DNA from: Hawksworthiomyces lignivorus
Taxonomy: Eukaryota; Ascomycota; Sordariomycetes; Ophiostomatales; Ophiostomataceae
Direction: 5' to 3'
NCBI GenBank assembly: GCA_002917075.1
Contig: NTMA01000007.1
Coordinates: forward strand, 186,001-250,000
DNA length: 64,000 nucleotides
This document shows positions 21,802 to 33,974 of this stretch, one piece after another (the stretch's first letter is position 1; every line of letters begins with the position of its first letter). Both the position numbers and the translations under genes were made by a program. Under the pieces are notes generated by a model. It worked only from the letters and a program-made list of their open reading frames with translations, was not told the origin of the DNA and did not search any database.

Positions 21802-23034
21802 TGTTGCGCTGTTATCTAAATTTTGTTCGGTGAAAAGGAAGGTAAAGCGAAAAATTGCCATTCACGCAGAAACAGACTAGACACAACTGAGAGAAGAAGA
21901 AAGAACAGGATTGGAAAGGGGACAGAGGGACTATATATGCCTTTCTAGCCTTCATATTTTACGTGCTTGCCAGTCGTCAAATGGCAGTCTCGCGATTGAT
22001 ACTAGATCAAAGGCCAAGATAACACCATTGCAAGCGACTTAAAAGACCGTATCTATCTACGACAATGTATCAGGCAAGAAGGGAGCTCTGATAAGAGGAT
22101 AAACAACCCGTAGGGGACTGTAAGAGCATCAGACATGCTAGACAAGAATGATACCATGATATACATCATGTTATGAGGGGGGGCGGTTGATAAGGAGCAA
22201 ACTTGGTTTGCCATTGTATCCTATCATTCATACTGCTTAATGACCCCGCGAATAAGATGCTAGTTCAAGAACAACATGAGAGCAAGGTTGGCATATCAAA
22301 CGTATCAAATATAAGAACGCATTTAACCCTCGGTAGAGCTGACATGCCGGCCCAGAAGCCAACAGCGATTACGATGATGTAGCAATAGCGCGAATAGCCA
22401 AACCAGGTAAAGAAGATACTGCGTGCTGTACATACCAATAGAGATAAACAAAGTGGCATTGAAAGCGCACCAATCTAGAAGAGGCAGCTACTATGCCTTG
22501 GTAGCGTGGAGGTTTGCGTGTACGTAGATCCCCAGACATGGCGTCACATAGATTTCCAGTTACGCTAACAATGCACCACATTGCCCTGTTGCACCAAGAG
22601 ACATGAGAGGTCAGCAACATGGCCTGAATTGGTACAGGGGTAAGATGGGCAACAGCGAAAGCGACAGGCTCAGCGTTCCGTGGAGAAGTGGGAGCTGGGG
22701 CTTCAGCTTCCTATATATTCGTTATCGCTCGAATGTTTTGTGGAAGCATTGAGCCGTTATCAGTTTTACCGACAGCGATACCAAAGGAGGGACCAGGTGA
22801 AGCCACATTGGATGAATAGAATTCTCAGATATGCCGACTTGGTCAGCTGCTTTGTCAGCCCCGTTTTGGGCTATTTCGATTGCCGATGCTATCTTCTCCA
22901 CGTTTCTAGTCACTCGTTTCTAGCAGTAGAGATAGCCAGGCTTTATATAGCAACGACCAAACCGTTATCGAACACACCGAGACGAAGGCAGCCATAGAAA
23001 AGGAATCTGTCGTTAAACACAACAAGCTTTTATT
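21802..23034. other. Intergenic, no gene seen
   Basis: About 1.2 kb holding the permease promoter and the 3' flank of transcription factor 3. It has a G-rich run (GGGGGGGCGG) near 22176. Open frames here have no family features. Confidence 0.45.
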
Positions 23035-25339
23035 TTAATCGTCATGGAAATCTAAGCCTTGGCTTACGACAGTATTCCATTCTGGCAGGTAGAGCATTTC
23101 CGGTATTGTTGACTGGCTGATTGTCATGAGCTCGTCCTGCCACAGCATATTTGGGCCATCTAGTCGACCTTGTGGTTCATTTAGAGTATCAAAAATGCTA
23201 GTCTCCCGTGTAGAGACTGAAGAGCTATAACACACCCCTTCTTGTTGTATTAGCCTCTGAGGTGGTATATACGACGGTCTTTGGTCGCTTGGGGTTGCAG
23301 TAGAATCAGTATTCTTCTGGCTATTGGAGTACGAGGTAAAATTGCACCGTGACTCATCAGGGGAAGCTTCGGCAATTTCTCTCGCCTCGAACGCCTGTCG
23401 CCGCAACAGCAGGACGCATGTCAATATGATGCTCTCCCCAGCAGCTTTCCTCGTCAGCCCATCGGCCGATAGACTCCGCGCACGGGGCGCCGCGCCGAGC
23501 ACATTATCGACGAGCGCCCAAGCTTCATCCCTCTTCGGAGTCGAAGGAAAGGCACACAAATATCTCAGCACGTAAGCGAGAGCATACCATTGAGTGTAGA
23601 TTCTGAATGTCCAGGTGTGGTTTGTCGAGATTTCGCCGTTTATCAACATCAAGCTTTTTTCAAGTGTGTGGCAGGCTGCATAGAAGGGCCTAGAGTCAAG
23701 ACCTTTTAGGAATCCGTGGGACTGTTCGGCGCTTTTGCTCTTCAGTAACTCCTCCCGCAACTGCAGCATAAACTCCGCTTTTGAAAATGCGGTTTGAAAA
23801 TGCACAAGAGCAAATTGTTGTATGCTCGATGATATGGGTCTCGTAAAGAATTTGGCTTGGACGAGTTCGTTGTGGTTCTGCATGATATCCCGCTTCGACT
23901 TGATATCTTCGCTTTGGGGCTCGAGGCTTGTCTTTGACATCAAAACTTGAAACAGCAATTTGCCAGCCTCAATTTGAACCAATGGGAAGGACATGTCTGT
24001 CCAGCTTTGGGATTCATCAGGAAGCGTTTTCATCCCTGGGAAAAGCTGGCTGTCGTCAACGTTGAGAGGTAGTCTTAGACTCTGATTCAAATTTTCTATG
24101 GTATGCGAAAGGCCATGGTCTTCCGAAGCGCGAGAGTCAAGAAGGCAAAGATGCCACCACAAGCGCAAGCGGAGCTCAGTTTCAAAGGGACTCAATTTGA
24201 GAGATGCTCCATCTCGGTGGATCCCGATGGACTGCGCCAGTCGAATTGCGATTCCCACGAGAACCCATACGGAGCGGCTATTGTCATGAACGCGGAGGCA
24301 GGTCTTGGCCTATTAGCTTTAGATGTCACACCGACTCGCAGAGAGAGCGAAACACTCACGCAGAAAATAGCCAATGCTTGCAGCAGCATCATATTCGGCT
24401 GGTTCAGCATCTCGGCTTTCATCACTGCTTGATCAAGTCCACTGCGGAATCTCTGGAGTAGTGTGTTTGGACACTCGGGTGTCAGGGCCGATATTTCTGA
24501 ATGAGACATGCTTGTGATGGCAGCGAAATAAATTGCAAACGCCAAAGCCTCCAGAGATGGGTTAGTCTGCTTTGAACCAGATATTACGTTTATCATCGCC
24601 GATTGTGTTGTAGGTATGTGGAGAATCTTGAGTACTGGATCTACATTCTCGACGTAAACTGTCCAGAGCCTCAACGCGAGCTGAGCATCAGGGTGCAGTT
24701 GTCTGGGGTCCTTGGTAGTGCCGAGAGCAATTGGAGATAAGGTAAAAGATAGGTTCAGGTTGCTCTCGGGACTAGGCTCAGTGTCGGTGGGTTGCTGAGA
24801 TTCAGGGTTAATGCGCTCTTCCTAGAAAAATGTTAGAGTGCTCTTCATGGCCAAATAAAATGTAGACGACATCTTACGTCTTGGAGAACTTGAAGAACGT
24901 TCGAATTGTCTACATAATGCACACGATCTCCATCTTTCACCAGGGCTTCCCATGGTCGAGGCTGAGAGATGCTAGAGGTACTTTGTTGAACAAACGGTTG
25001 GGAAAGCGTCTTTGGATTCTTTGTCAGGGAAGGAGATCGTTTCATGTCATTCTCGCTGCAATTGTTCGTCAGTGACTTCAGCAAAATCGCTTCCAAACGG
25101 TCCAGGCGAGAATTGATGTCTTCTAGCGTTATTGATCGCTTCGGTGTGTCAAGATCTTTGCTAGGATATGTGCAGGCCCAGCCGGCACGGGCACAGTGAG
25201 AACATGGCTGTTTTTTGTTGCATCGCACCTTTCGTCGATAGCAGCTGATGCAAGATCGCACATTTCGATTTACAGGGGACGGGTTAGGTAAGGGAGAAGA
25301 CTCATCAGCTGAGTTATTGGCAGCAGAGTGGGCAACCAT
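23035..25339 (-). CDS. Zn2Cys6 fungal transcription factor 3
   Basis: Three exons, 25339-24878, 24821-24360 and 24309-23035, give 732 residues, all in phase 0. The zinc cluster SCISCYRRKVRC ... CSHC ... C has spacing CX2CX6CX5CX2CX6C near residues 29-56. A LEDINSRLDRLEAIL coiled coil follows for dimerisation. The fungal_trans domain includes LALRLWTVYVENVDPVLKILH and, across the second intron, GIAIRLAQSIGIHRDG, then LRLRLWWHLCLLDSRASEDHG. This combination is typical of a large Pezizomycotina subfamily that includes several secondary-metabolite and catabolic regulators. It is divergent from an MCT-type transporter with 684 bp between start codons, so it may control that transporter (inference). 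No frame break is seen. Confidence 0.92.
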
Positions 25340-26023
25340 CTCTGCGTTAATAGAAGAACAAGGGTCACGTAAAAAGAATCAATCTACGTTAGATGAACTT
25401 GTAGAAGTGAACGCCAGAATCTGTAAACAACCTTCTTTGACCTGCTCGGCCCCATCGGCCCCGACACGCCCGTCTGGTTTCGCTAGCGCTAGAAATGGGG
25501 TGTAAGCAAAGAAGCTACAACGACATATTTACCGGCGCCAGCGCTTGCCGATGGCCTGATTAAGTGCTGTGTTGAGTCATACATGGCAGAGAAATGGCAT
25601 GTACACAGCACGTGAAAAATCACATGAATACTACTACTTATATGTTTATTCTTTTCCTAAAGCCTTAAGAGAGTTTTTGGGCCATGGTCAGCTTTTTCTT
25701 CTTTTTCTTCTCTTTCTTGGCCTTTTTTTTTCAGTTGCTTTAGCTTCCTCTTTCCGAAACTATTTTGACTAGTAGTCTTTATAAATGATTGATTAGTTAG
25801 AATTGAGAAATATGCGTCATGTTCTTGTTGGCCCCGTTGTGACATGGGAACATCCGCATGTCCCGGGTTTGGGTCAAGGCGCCGAGAGGGCCGAGATGCG
25901 TATTGTCGTTAATTTATAAACTATAGAATGGGAATTATTTAGCAGTATATTTTTCCAAAATCGGTCTTCAATAATACCCTATACCATAAACCGTCGAGCA
26001 TTGCCTATTATTTATTTTCCAAA
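25340..26023. promoter_or_regulatory. Bidirectional promoter of regulator 3 and the MCT transporter
   Basis: The shared intergenic region of a head-to-head regulator/transporter pair. It contains several CGG/CCG triplets around 25446-25470 and 25531-25555, the half-sites that Zn2Cys6 proteins bind, but I cannot assign a defined dimer site. A poly-pyrimidine tract spans about 25692-25733. Confidence 0.4.
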
Positions 26024-27389
26024 ATGCCGTATACATCTTCGTCACAAGAGAGCAACGACTCGACCCTAGGAGGCGGTGACGATCTTGAAATATTTGATGT
26101 CATAGAAGAAACGACTGCGTCTAACCATGCTGATCATTCGAAAGCTTTCCCGGAAGGCGGATATGGCTGGGTTTGCGTCGCCGCCACCTTTTTGATCAAT
26201 GCCCACACCTGGGGTATTAATAGCGTATGTGTCACAATCGGTCTGCCTTGTGCATTTCTCATCTGACATAAAATAGTCGTATGGCGTTGTTCTTGCCTTT
26301 TACCTGTCAGGCCACACCTTTCCGGGTACAACTGCTCTCGATTATGCTTTTGTAGGGGGCCTCAGCATCGGCTGCGCAATGCTCATCTCCCCAGTGGCCA
26401 CCTATATGGTTCACCACTACGGCATTCGTCCAGTTTTGTGCTTTGGGACTGTCTTAGAAACCACTTCCCTTGTGACGACCTCCTTTGTCTATGATAGCTG
26501 GCAACTTTTTCTGTCGGAAGGCATATGCTTCGGCTTGGGAATGGGATTTTGCTTTATCAGCTCGGTTGGCGTGGTATCGCATTGGTTTGACAAACGCCGC
26601 AGCCTCGTCAACGGTATTACCGCTGCTGGATCGGGCATTGGTGGCCTTGTTTATTCGCTGGCGACCAGCGCCATGATATCTCGACTGGGGTTCCCATGGG
26701 CAATGCGAATCCTTGGCATTCTATGCTTCGCGATCAATCTTCCCTCTGGGTGTCTGCTTCGACACCCAGCTGCATCCGCTGCGCGTCTTCGCGGCCCTGC
26801 GATGCACCACAGCGTGTTTCGAAATGTCCACTACATCCTCTATCTTGCGTGGGGCGTCTGCAGCTCCATAGGTTACATCAGCTTGCTGTTCAGCCTCTCA
26901 AGCTATGCGAGAGCCGTTGGCCTGTCGCAGCAGCAGGCCAGCATTGCTAGCGCCCTGCTAAACCTGGGTCAGGCATTCGGTCGTCCCTCCGTTGGGGTAA
27001 TTAGTGACGCACTTGGACGGTTTAATGTTGCCGTGGCCGCAAGCTTTGTCACCGGTGTTCTCTGTCTCACACTCTGGGTATTTGCAAAATCTATGGCGGT
27101 CATCCTCGTCTTTGCCATCATCGTGGGCTTGTTTGCAGGCACCCTATGGGCGGCCGCTGCGCCTTTGGCAGCCGAGACAGTGGGACTCGAACACCTGTCG
27201 AGTGCCTTGGGCTTCTTTTGGCTGGCGCTCGGCGCTCCGACTGCCGTAGCAGAGGCAATCGCTGTGCAGCTTCGAAATGACGATGCGGATAAATACCCGT
27301 ATCTCCGCGTCCAAATGTTCACAGGAGCGATGTATCTCAGTGCTGCACTGTGTCTTGTACTAGTCAAGATGCTGCCTTCCACTCGCTGA
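26024..27389 (+). CDS. MFS monocarboxylate-transporter-like permease (MCT family)
   Basis: Proton-linked monocarboxylate-type transporter of the plasma membrane. Exons 26024-26224 and 26277-27389 join in frame (52-bp intron GTATGT...AATAG) to 437 residues. The MCT hallmark is present at TM1: FPEGGYGWVCVAATFLINAHTWGINSSYGVVLAFYLS resembles the conserved [D/E]GGWGW ... YGV pattern. SHWFDKRRSLVNGITAAGSGIGG after TM4-TM5 is also typical, and helix 8 carries GRPSVGVISDALGRFN. Fungal MCT homologues transport various substrates (riboflavin, carboxylates, metabolites), so the substrate is open. The start ATG follows an A-rich leader. Head-to-head arrangement with a Zn2Cys6 gene suggests joint regulation. 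Confidence 0.9.
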
Positions 27390-28354
27390 GCAACGCTTGA
27401 GAGGACAACTGAGAAGACCAAGCAGAGACTAAGGCTGGCAAATGTTTTTTTTTTTCTTTTTAAAATTAAATAAAGAGTAGAAACGGAGGTTTGTAATTAT
27501 ATCATTAGAGTAAGGACTACAATGTAGATAGAACATAGAACTTTGTATAATTAATTAAGTGGTTAATAGACTTAGATTTTGAGATTAGACTGTTGAGGTA
27601 CCATTTATCAATGAAAGTGACAAGCGCTATTATTCGGCCGACGCTTCGGCTGCCGCATGTCCGCCGTTTTTGGTGGCCTTAGCGGTCAGGGACAGGTCCG
27701 CGCTTTGCTGACTAGCCTACTCATCGTCTCTCAATTAGCGGCTCCTCGCGGCCTAAAAATTGGCATAGAACGTCTGTAGACTCGACCCTGAGCTACTTAG
27801 ACGACATCAGCATAACTGTAACGTACAGCAGTTAGACTAACTGAGTGTAGGGCAGTCCCAGTGTAGAGACAGAAATCATTTGCAAAATCAAAGAATTCTC
27901 TGAAAAACAAAGTTGCCTGGCCTTCCATCTTACGATAATGGCCATGGAAGTCTTGTTCCGCGATATACATCCTAAAACTTCATATTTTGCAATTCATGAA
28001 ACACCAAAAACGGTAAGTATTCAGTGAAAGTTTGAAAACAAGACCTAGTATTGCATGAGAGACGCGTCTCATGTGAAACCATGCCAAGGCCCCATACAGT
28101 AGCTTGCGTGTTGTCGTATTAGTTAAAGCCGTAAAGTCCGCCCTGGCGCCCTGTGTCAAAACGATATATGAGATATTGTGGAGATAGGATGAAAAGCAGC
28201 GGAGTTGTGACCAGAAAGGGATCAAGTCAAGTCGTATAAATAACACGGCGAAACTGCGTAGATGGCTATCTGTATTACTTGATACCATACCCACAAGTAT
28301 CTCAACTGAGTTATGTATTTACTTAGTTTTTTTTCCTTGGCAAGATCTGGAAAT
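27390..28354. other. Intergenic, no gene seen
   Basis: Trailer of the transporter and promoter of the NmrA-like gene. A GC-rich patch near 27625-27780 stands out in AT-rich sequence but encodes nothing I recognise. Confidence 0.45.
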
Positions 28355-29302
28355 ATGGCATCGCGCAAAGTCATCATCTTTGGTCCTACGGGTGGAGCTG
28401 GCTCTGGCGCCGCGAAAATTGCTGCAGAGCTCGGCGCCGACGTGGTCTTGGCCATGCGAGATACAGGAAAGCCCATCCCGGGCGTCAGTGCCGAAGCAGA
28501 AAGGCAGGGCAAGTTTACTAGAGTCTACGCCGACTTGACCAAGCCGGACACAGTCAGTTCCGCCGTCAGCAGTACTGGAGCGAAATATGCCTTCATCTAC
28601 TGCATGCACCGCTCTCCCAGCGGAATGAGGGCTACCATCCAGGCCCTCAAGACATCAGGGATTGAGTCAGTTGCATTTGTGAGCAGCTTTACTATCCCCG
28701 AGGGCAGCGATCTTGTGTCAATCCCACCAACGGACATTATACCTTACATCCACGCACAAGTGGAGCTGAGTCTGAGAGAGATATTCGGGGCCAATTTCGT
28801 GGCTCTCCGGGGCGGCTCGTTTGCACCAAACACAGTCCAGTATAGACAAGGGCTTCACAAGGGAGACGTCAAGATGTACGGCTCAAATCTGAAAGTTGAT
28901 CTCATCGTGCCAGAGAACATTGGATGGGTTGGTGGCGCAATTCTGGCTAAGGAACGGCAAGACAGCAAGAGAGAAATTTATGTCTTGGGGCCCCAGTTGC
29001 TGAAGCAAACGGAAGTCGTCAAAATCCTCGCAGAAGCCCTGGGCATCAAGACCCCAAAGATGGAAGAGATAAGTGAAGAAGACGCTTATGCCATGTTCGT
29101 GGAGGAGCGCATGGTGCCACCGCCTCTTGCCAAGTATATGATTGGATTGATCAAGCAGTACGTCGGCATCGATGACGTCGGATCCCAAGTATTCAGCTTG
29201 CCGGTTACTCCAGATATTGCAAATAATGTTGAGAAGTACTCTGGCAAGAAGGCTACTACGTTTCTCGAGTGGGTCAAGCAGAACAGGAACTTGTTTCTTT
29301 GA
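28355..29302 (+). CDS. NmrA-like NAD(P)-binding protein 1
   Basis: Atypical short-chain dehydrogenase of the NmrA/HSCARG type. Such proteins bind NAD(P) through a Rossmann fold and act as redox sensors or as reductases in fungal pathways. The single-exon 315-residue protein starts at MASRKVIIFGPTGGAGSGAA, whose GPTGGAGSG is the dinucleotide loop (residues 10-18). ADLTKPDTV and a FVSSF strand follow. The SDR Tyr-X3-Lys catalytic pair is not obvious (YIHAQ sits at the corresponding place), which supports an NmrA-like rather than classical SDR assignment. An in-frame ATG 42 bp upstream was not used because it adds hydrophobic residues before the Rossmann strand. It lies about 1 kb beyond the MCT transporter on the same strand; a shared pathway is possible but unproven. 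Confidence 0.85.
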   Translation: MASRKVIIFGPTGGAGSGAAKIAAELGADVVLAMRDTGKPIPGVSAEAERQGKFTRVYADLTKPDTVSSAVSSTGAKYAFIYCMHRSPSGMRATIQALKTSGIESVAFVSSFTIPEGSDLVSIPPTDIIPYIHAQVELSLREIFGANFVALRGGSFAPNTVQYRQGLHKGDVKMYGSNLKVDLIVPENIGWVGGAILAKERQDSKREIYVLGPQLLKQTEVVKILAEALGIKTPKMEEISEEDAYAMFVEERMVPPPLAKYMIGLIKQYVGIDDVGSQVFSLPVTPDIANNVEKYSGKKATTFLEWVKQNRNLFL

Positions 29303-29673
29303 GGAGTCCAGAGCTGCTCTGAGGGTCACCACATATTTCCGGTCAAGTCAACAAAGCATGCACTTTCAGGCGTGGAGAGAGCAAGAGACAAACTTGAAAT
29401 GAGCATATTTTGCGCTTCGATTGGGCAAGAGGAGCCATAATACGCAGTGTCTAGAGCTACATGAATATTTACCAGTATCCACACCACTACAAATTTATTA
29501 GATTTTTCATTCCATCTTTTCTTACAAATATCTTCTCTAATTTTTTTGTTCTTCAAACTTCCTTCCCCTTTCTTGTAAAAAAACTTAGTGTCGGAAGGCG
29601 GAAAGAAGGTGGGTAGGGAGAGGTGCCTAGGGCAAGCGGGTGTAAGCATATTGAGAGAATGGGTTCTGTCGTA
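29303..29673. other. 3' flank, no gene seen
   Basis: Pyrimidine-rich trailer after the NmrA-like gene, up to the edge of repeat R2a. Confidence 0.4.
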
Positions 29674-30065
29674 GCGAGAGCGAGGCGGGCAGACTCCTCG
29701 ACTCAATATAACTACCAAGACCATCACGCCATAGCACAAAGGGGCTCAAATCCATAGTCTCCTTGGAAGGCCACTTCCCGTGTCTGTAAGTACAGAGGGC
29801 CTGAGGCCTGGTCGGCGCAAGGGATGTCTAAAGGCCTGTTATCTACCTTCACAAAAACCGAACCAACTAGTTTCATATTTAGCTTCACTTGTAGAGATTC
29901 CTCTTATTAGAAGTAATATAACACTGTTTCTCTGTTTGAAGGTAACTGTCTACCTCTATCTAATAAAAAGGTCGAAAACTCTGCCTCCTTCCCTTTTGTA
30001 GGTTCTTGGTCGGTGAAGAACGTCAAAAATGTAGAGAGGTAGGTTCGATCACTGCTTTTTTCGAT
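29674..30065 (+). repeat. Dispersed repeat R2, copy a
   Basis: Similar in the same orientation to 35397-35860. The left part is clearest: GGCGGGCAGACTCCTCG is shared exactly, followed by ACCAAGAC and GGGCTCAAA blocks. The right part is more diverged, ending in TCGATCACTGCTT versus TTGATCACCGCTT. Many differences are transitions. There is no coding capacity, and the element class is unknown. Confidence 0.65.
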
Positions 30066-30174
30066 TCTTTAGGACCACCTGCCCACCAAAAACTCTACAG
30101 AAACAGTTAATTTTGTATTACCAAGAATACCAAAAGGATGTCACTTACTTAGGAGTGTCGGAAGATAAAAATAT

Positions 30175-30390
30175 TTGGCAATTATATGCCAAAACCATCA
30201 ACGACTGGTGCGCCTAGATGTTGGGCTCGCCAATTGGCGACGTACTCGTCGTACGCCGCCTATTCCCAGTCTTCGACTGGTTCACCTGCCACAGCGCGCC
30301 TCACCAGGTCTTGTAGATGGAGTCCCCATGCAATGTCGGCGAAAACGCCGACAAAGGGGTCTCCCGGCATCAAAGGCCGCCCTGAATGAG
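30175..30390 (-). pseudogene. Decayed coding fragment, family not recognised
   Basis: One minus-strand frame reads as normal protein (GDPFVGVFADIAWGLHLQDL, then YVANWRAQHLGAPVVDGFG) with a single TAG at 30260-30262. It lacks a start codon and upstream exons. It may be the C-terminal scrap of a transposon protein or a displaced host gene; I cannot tell which. Confidence 0.3.
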
Positions 30391-31504
30391 CCCCAGCAAG
30401 GCCCTTCCAACCTTCTCTTCCTCACCTTCCTTCTCCTCTTCTCCAGTCACATCTCGGTCTTTGAAATAGCGGCCGTGAATCCTCTCTCCCACGGGGCAAT
30501 ATTTCTTCTCCCGCAAGCAGGGCGCGTTTTTTCTTCCTCGCATAGAAGCGGACACGGTTTCTGGCCGCTAAGAGGCGAGCACAGGGGTCGGCCATCTGAG
30601 CACTATGTCAGAGTTGATTTGTATGAGATAGCTGCTTTCGACTCCGGTGAGGTGCTTAATAGGCTTCGAATGCCTTTTTTTGGCTGTCCACTGAAGGTGT
30701 AGGAAGGTAGACTGATGTAAGTTGCTGTTAGTACTCTTCCAACATCTTGACATTCATCTATGATGCGTTTCTGGTCTCGGAATGCCGGTATGTGATCATA
30801 TGTAGGGTAGGAAAGGAAGTGATTAAATGTTAATTCAGAAGAAACCAGAACTTACTACTGTCTGAGTATTTGGCTGACCTATGCCAGCAGAATTCTGCTT
30901 GTTCTTGTTCTTTTTCTTGGTTTTGATCTGGATCTTTTTCTGTTCTGGCCTTGATCTTGATGTTGCTCTGGATTGCTTCTGTGTTTGCTCTAAAGGGCCG
31001 ATTAATTCAGTACAATACTTCAGTGACGACCTTTTGATTCCTATTGTGCTCTCTACGTAATGCATATCGCTGTTTAATCTTTTTCCTATTAAGGAAGTTA
31101 CAATGCTCCCCTCCACGAATTGGTGCTGCCGATTCTGTCTCAAAAAGAATCTAGATTCTAGAGCAAACAGTTAGTTTCAACTAAAAGCTAAAGAGAGCCC
31201 ACTACGGCACTCGTACAAGGTGCCTTTAGGCTCTAAATTTCTCACTGCCCAATATTAGCTATCTTACATATCTTTAGACAATTGCTTCTCGGCAAAAATT
31301 AGTTTCCATTTCAAATCATTGACAATGATATAAAGATAACACAAATAAGTTAATTTTTACAGTCTGTTTGCGAAAAAAAAAAAAAAAAAAAAACTTATTT
31401 CTGGGAAGCAAAAATTGTTATATACATAACAAATAGTAGATCACTGGTATGCCACTACCTATCAACAAAATTACCTTCCTCTTCTCTCTGTCTCTCTGTC
31501 TCTC
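30391..31504. other. AT-rich intergenic region with low-complexity tracts
   Basis: No gene recognised. An imperfect CTT/TTG-rich stretch lies at 30897-30960, and a run of 22 A residues lies at 31373-31394. Confidence 0.5.
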
Positions 31505-33226
31505 TCAAGCTATCTCCTGGTGGTCGCTCGACGATAGCCCGTGCTTGACGTTCTCGTTCTCGTTGACATCGGTACCCTCGTCGTGTGCAACGTCAAAGGC
31601 ACGGCCTTTGTTCTCGTTACCGATCACGGCAATGGCCATGACAAAAACTGCAGAAGCGGCCACTAGAGCGCAGATGACTTTGCGGTAATCGTAGCGGATG
31701 GCGCCGCCTGGGGTTGACGGAGGAAGAGGGAAATACTCCTCGGCGATCTTGGATTCGAGCTGGGCGGCCGGGCTGGAGGCTAGGTTGCCGAGCTGGTAAG
31801 TGGTGCCAACGACGAATGTGCGGATGACGGACGGGGCCAGCTCCATCAAGTGGGTGGGCATGACGCCAAAGGCGCCCTGGACGGCGAACTGCAGGAAGAA
31901 TGCAGGGGCGGCCACGGCCATGGTGGCGGTATATGCGTAGGGGTAGCACAGTGCGCCAGCAAGGATGCAGAAGGCGATGACGGTCAGGCGGCGACCGAAG
32001 ATCTCAGACAGATAGCCGCCCATAGTGGCACCGCACGCGCAGCCTAGGTTGGCAATTACCTGGGTGATGGTGATCTGGTCTGGCGTAAAGCGGAGCTGAG
32101 CGGTGAGTAGGGTCGGGTAGAAGTCCTGCGAGCCATGCGTCTAAGAAGGCCAGCGAGTCAGCAAGAGGCTCGCTGATTGTTTGTGTGTACTTGTACATGT
32201 ATGTAATATGCACATAGCATGTGCGTGCAAAAAAAAGGGGGGGTGGGGGTAGACCAACCATGAAATTACAGCCGGCCATGAGCACGACGAGGTACGACAG
32301 TGTCAACCAGTGGTACCGGATGGCGAGAACAGCGTCCTTGAAGAAGTTGGACGTCTTGGTAGCCACCCCGGACGACTCGCGCAGGAACATCTGACGCTCG
32401 CGGTACGCGTCTGTCTCGGGCAGCATCACACGCCAGAGCATCAGGGGAAGCGGAAGTCCAGCGGTGAACCAGAACAGCGACCGCCACGTCTGCGGCGTCG
32501 TGTACACCAGAGCCCGGTCGAACACTGTGACGAGCAGGTAGCCCAGCGGGTAGCCGGCCTGGAAGAATCCAGACATGAGCCCGCGAGCAGGTGCGGGTAC
32601 GTCCTCCAACGCCATGGCGGCCGCGTTGCCGTAGATGCCACCCATGGCGATTCCAAAGACGGCACGGCAGCCTAGAAACTGCGAGTAGGTCTGAGCGAAG
32701 CCGGTGCCCAGCTCGATGACGCTGAAGAGGGCCAGATTGACCACGAAGGGCCAGCGGCGGCCGGCGCGGTCGGACCAGGCGCCGAAGATGATGGCGCCGA
32801 CGGAGCGCAGCATCAGCACCAGTGTAATGCCCCAGGTAATATCGGTCGTGCTTTTGTCGAACTGCTTGGCCAGCTGCGTCAGAGTCAGGCTAGCGGTGAA
32901 GAAATCGAGGGCGTCCAGCATCCAGGCGCACCATCCGCACTTTTGTTTGTTAGCCAAACGCCACACTTTCAAACAGCCTTGCTTTTCTTTCAAAAAAATC
33001 GTTTTTATATCTTTCTCTTTGCGTATCTTTCATTTTGTTCCTTCCAGCCTTTTTAATATCTCCTCCCTCTCAAACTCACCAAAAAGAATATCCACTGTTT
33101 CTTGTTGAGCATACCAAAAGCCGTCCATGGAGCCACCACATGGTCCATGGGCGGCTTGAGAGTCGACAGCCGCGTCGCTAAGTAACGACCCGCAGTCATG
33201 GGTGTCGTTGTGTCACGAGAAGACAT
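31505..33226 (-). CDS. JEN-type MFS carboxylate transporter
   Basis: Proton-coupled carboxylate permease (sialate:H+/JEN family), plasma membrane, 12 helices. Exons 33226-33080, 32939-32259 and 32140-31505 close exactly to 487 residues. Intron 1 joins LNKKQWIFFL to CGWCAWMLDALDFFTASLTL; intron 2 (118 bp) joins CNFM to THGSQDFYPT. That second junction recreates the JEN signature NXX(S/T)HX(S/T)QDXXXT, which decides the splice sites. The fungal JEN1/JEN2 proteins carry lactate, pyruvate or dicarboxylates, so a carboxylic acid is the likely substrate. It is head-to-head with a KduD-like dehydrogenase (748 bp between starts), suggesting uptake plus oxidation of one acid. The C-terminal tail is acidic and Asn/Glu-rich. 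Confidence 0.9.
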
Positions 33227-33974
33227 CTTGACTCAATATATGCGTATATATTTGGTCGGGCTGTGTTACTGTTAGGTGAGAAGAGAAGCAGGATGGGGTC
33301 TCGCCACGGAGGTCAGCATCGAGTCCCTGCACGCCGTCATCGTTTACATTTATTATACTTCATGAATGTGCCTGGTGGCACCCCATCAACTGATTTTTAT
33401 GCAGAGATGCCAGCCAGCTTTCTGGCCCCTAAATTTTGGCCTCATAGTGGATCCGAGAAAAATCTGGGGGGACTGCAAGAGGGGAAACCGCTCCCTCGTG
33501 TCAATCTTGTTTTCCCACAGTGCCGGAGTAATGCCCTCGGACGACCTAAGCCGACAGGAATGACAGAACCGCCTACGGACTAGTGCCTTTCCCCACACCG
33601 ACCAGGGCATCCAAGCGCAGTGCGGGGATTTGGAGGACTCTGAAAGTGGCGAGTGCAATATCGGCTTATGCCCGATGATTGTTAGAAGACAGGCCGGCCG
33701 GGCGCCAAGCTGGCAGCAGATCACGACCAATACGATCATATAATGAATGCTACTTGCCCGGGGTGGTGAGCTCGCGGATATTCTAATCCGGTTGCTTGCC
33801 TTCCCCAATTCATTTTAAATAATGCGCCTGGTCGCCATTTCGTTTCCTTGCCTATTAGATTCTAGCTTGATCGACTTCCGACCAATCCAGTAACAAGACT
33901 GGCTAAAGCACGAGTTTTGCTCGTTTTCTCAGCTGATACCTTGTCGTCTGTCCATATTTCCTGCAGCAGCCATC
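33227..33974. promoter_or_regulatory. Bidirectional promoter, JEN transporter / KduD-like dehydrogenase
   Basis: Intergenic region of a divergent transporter/enzyme pair. TATA-like sequence (TATATGCGTATATAT) lies just upstream of the transporter start, at 33238-33252. A CGG/CCG-rich patch is at 33690-33705. I could not define a specific operator. Confidence 0.4.

Noticed and set aside
30835..31143. Minus-strand open frame with a Lys/Gln/Asn-rich tail
   Set aside because: The composition follows from a low-complexity CTT/TTG tract, and there is no conserved motif.
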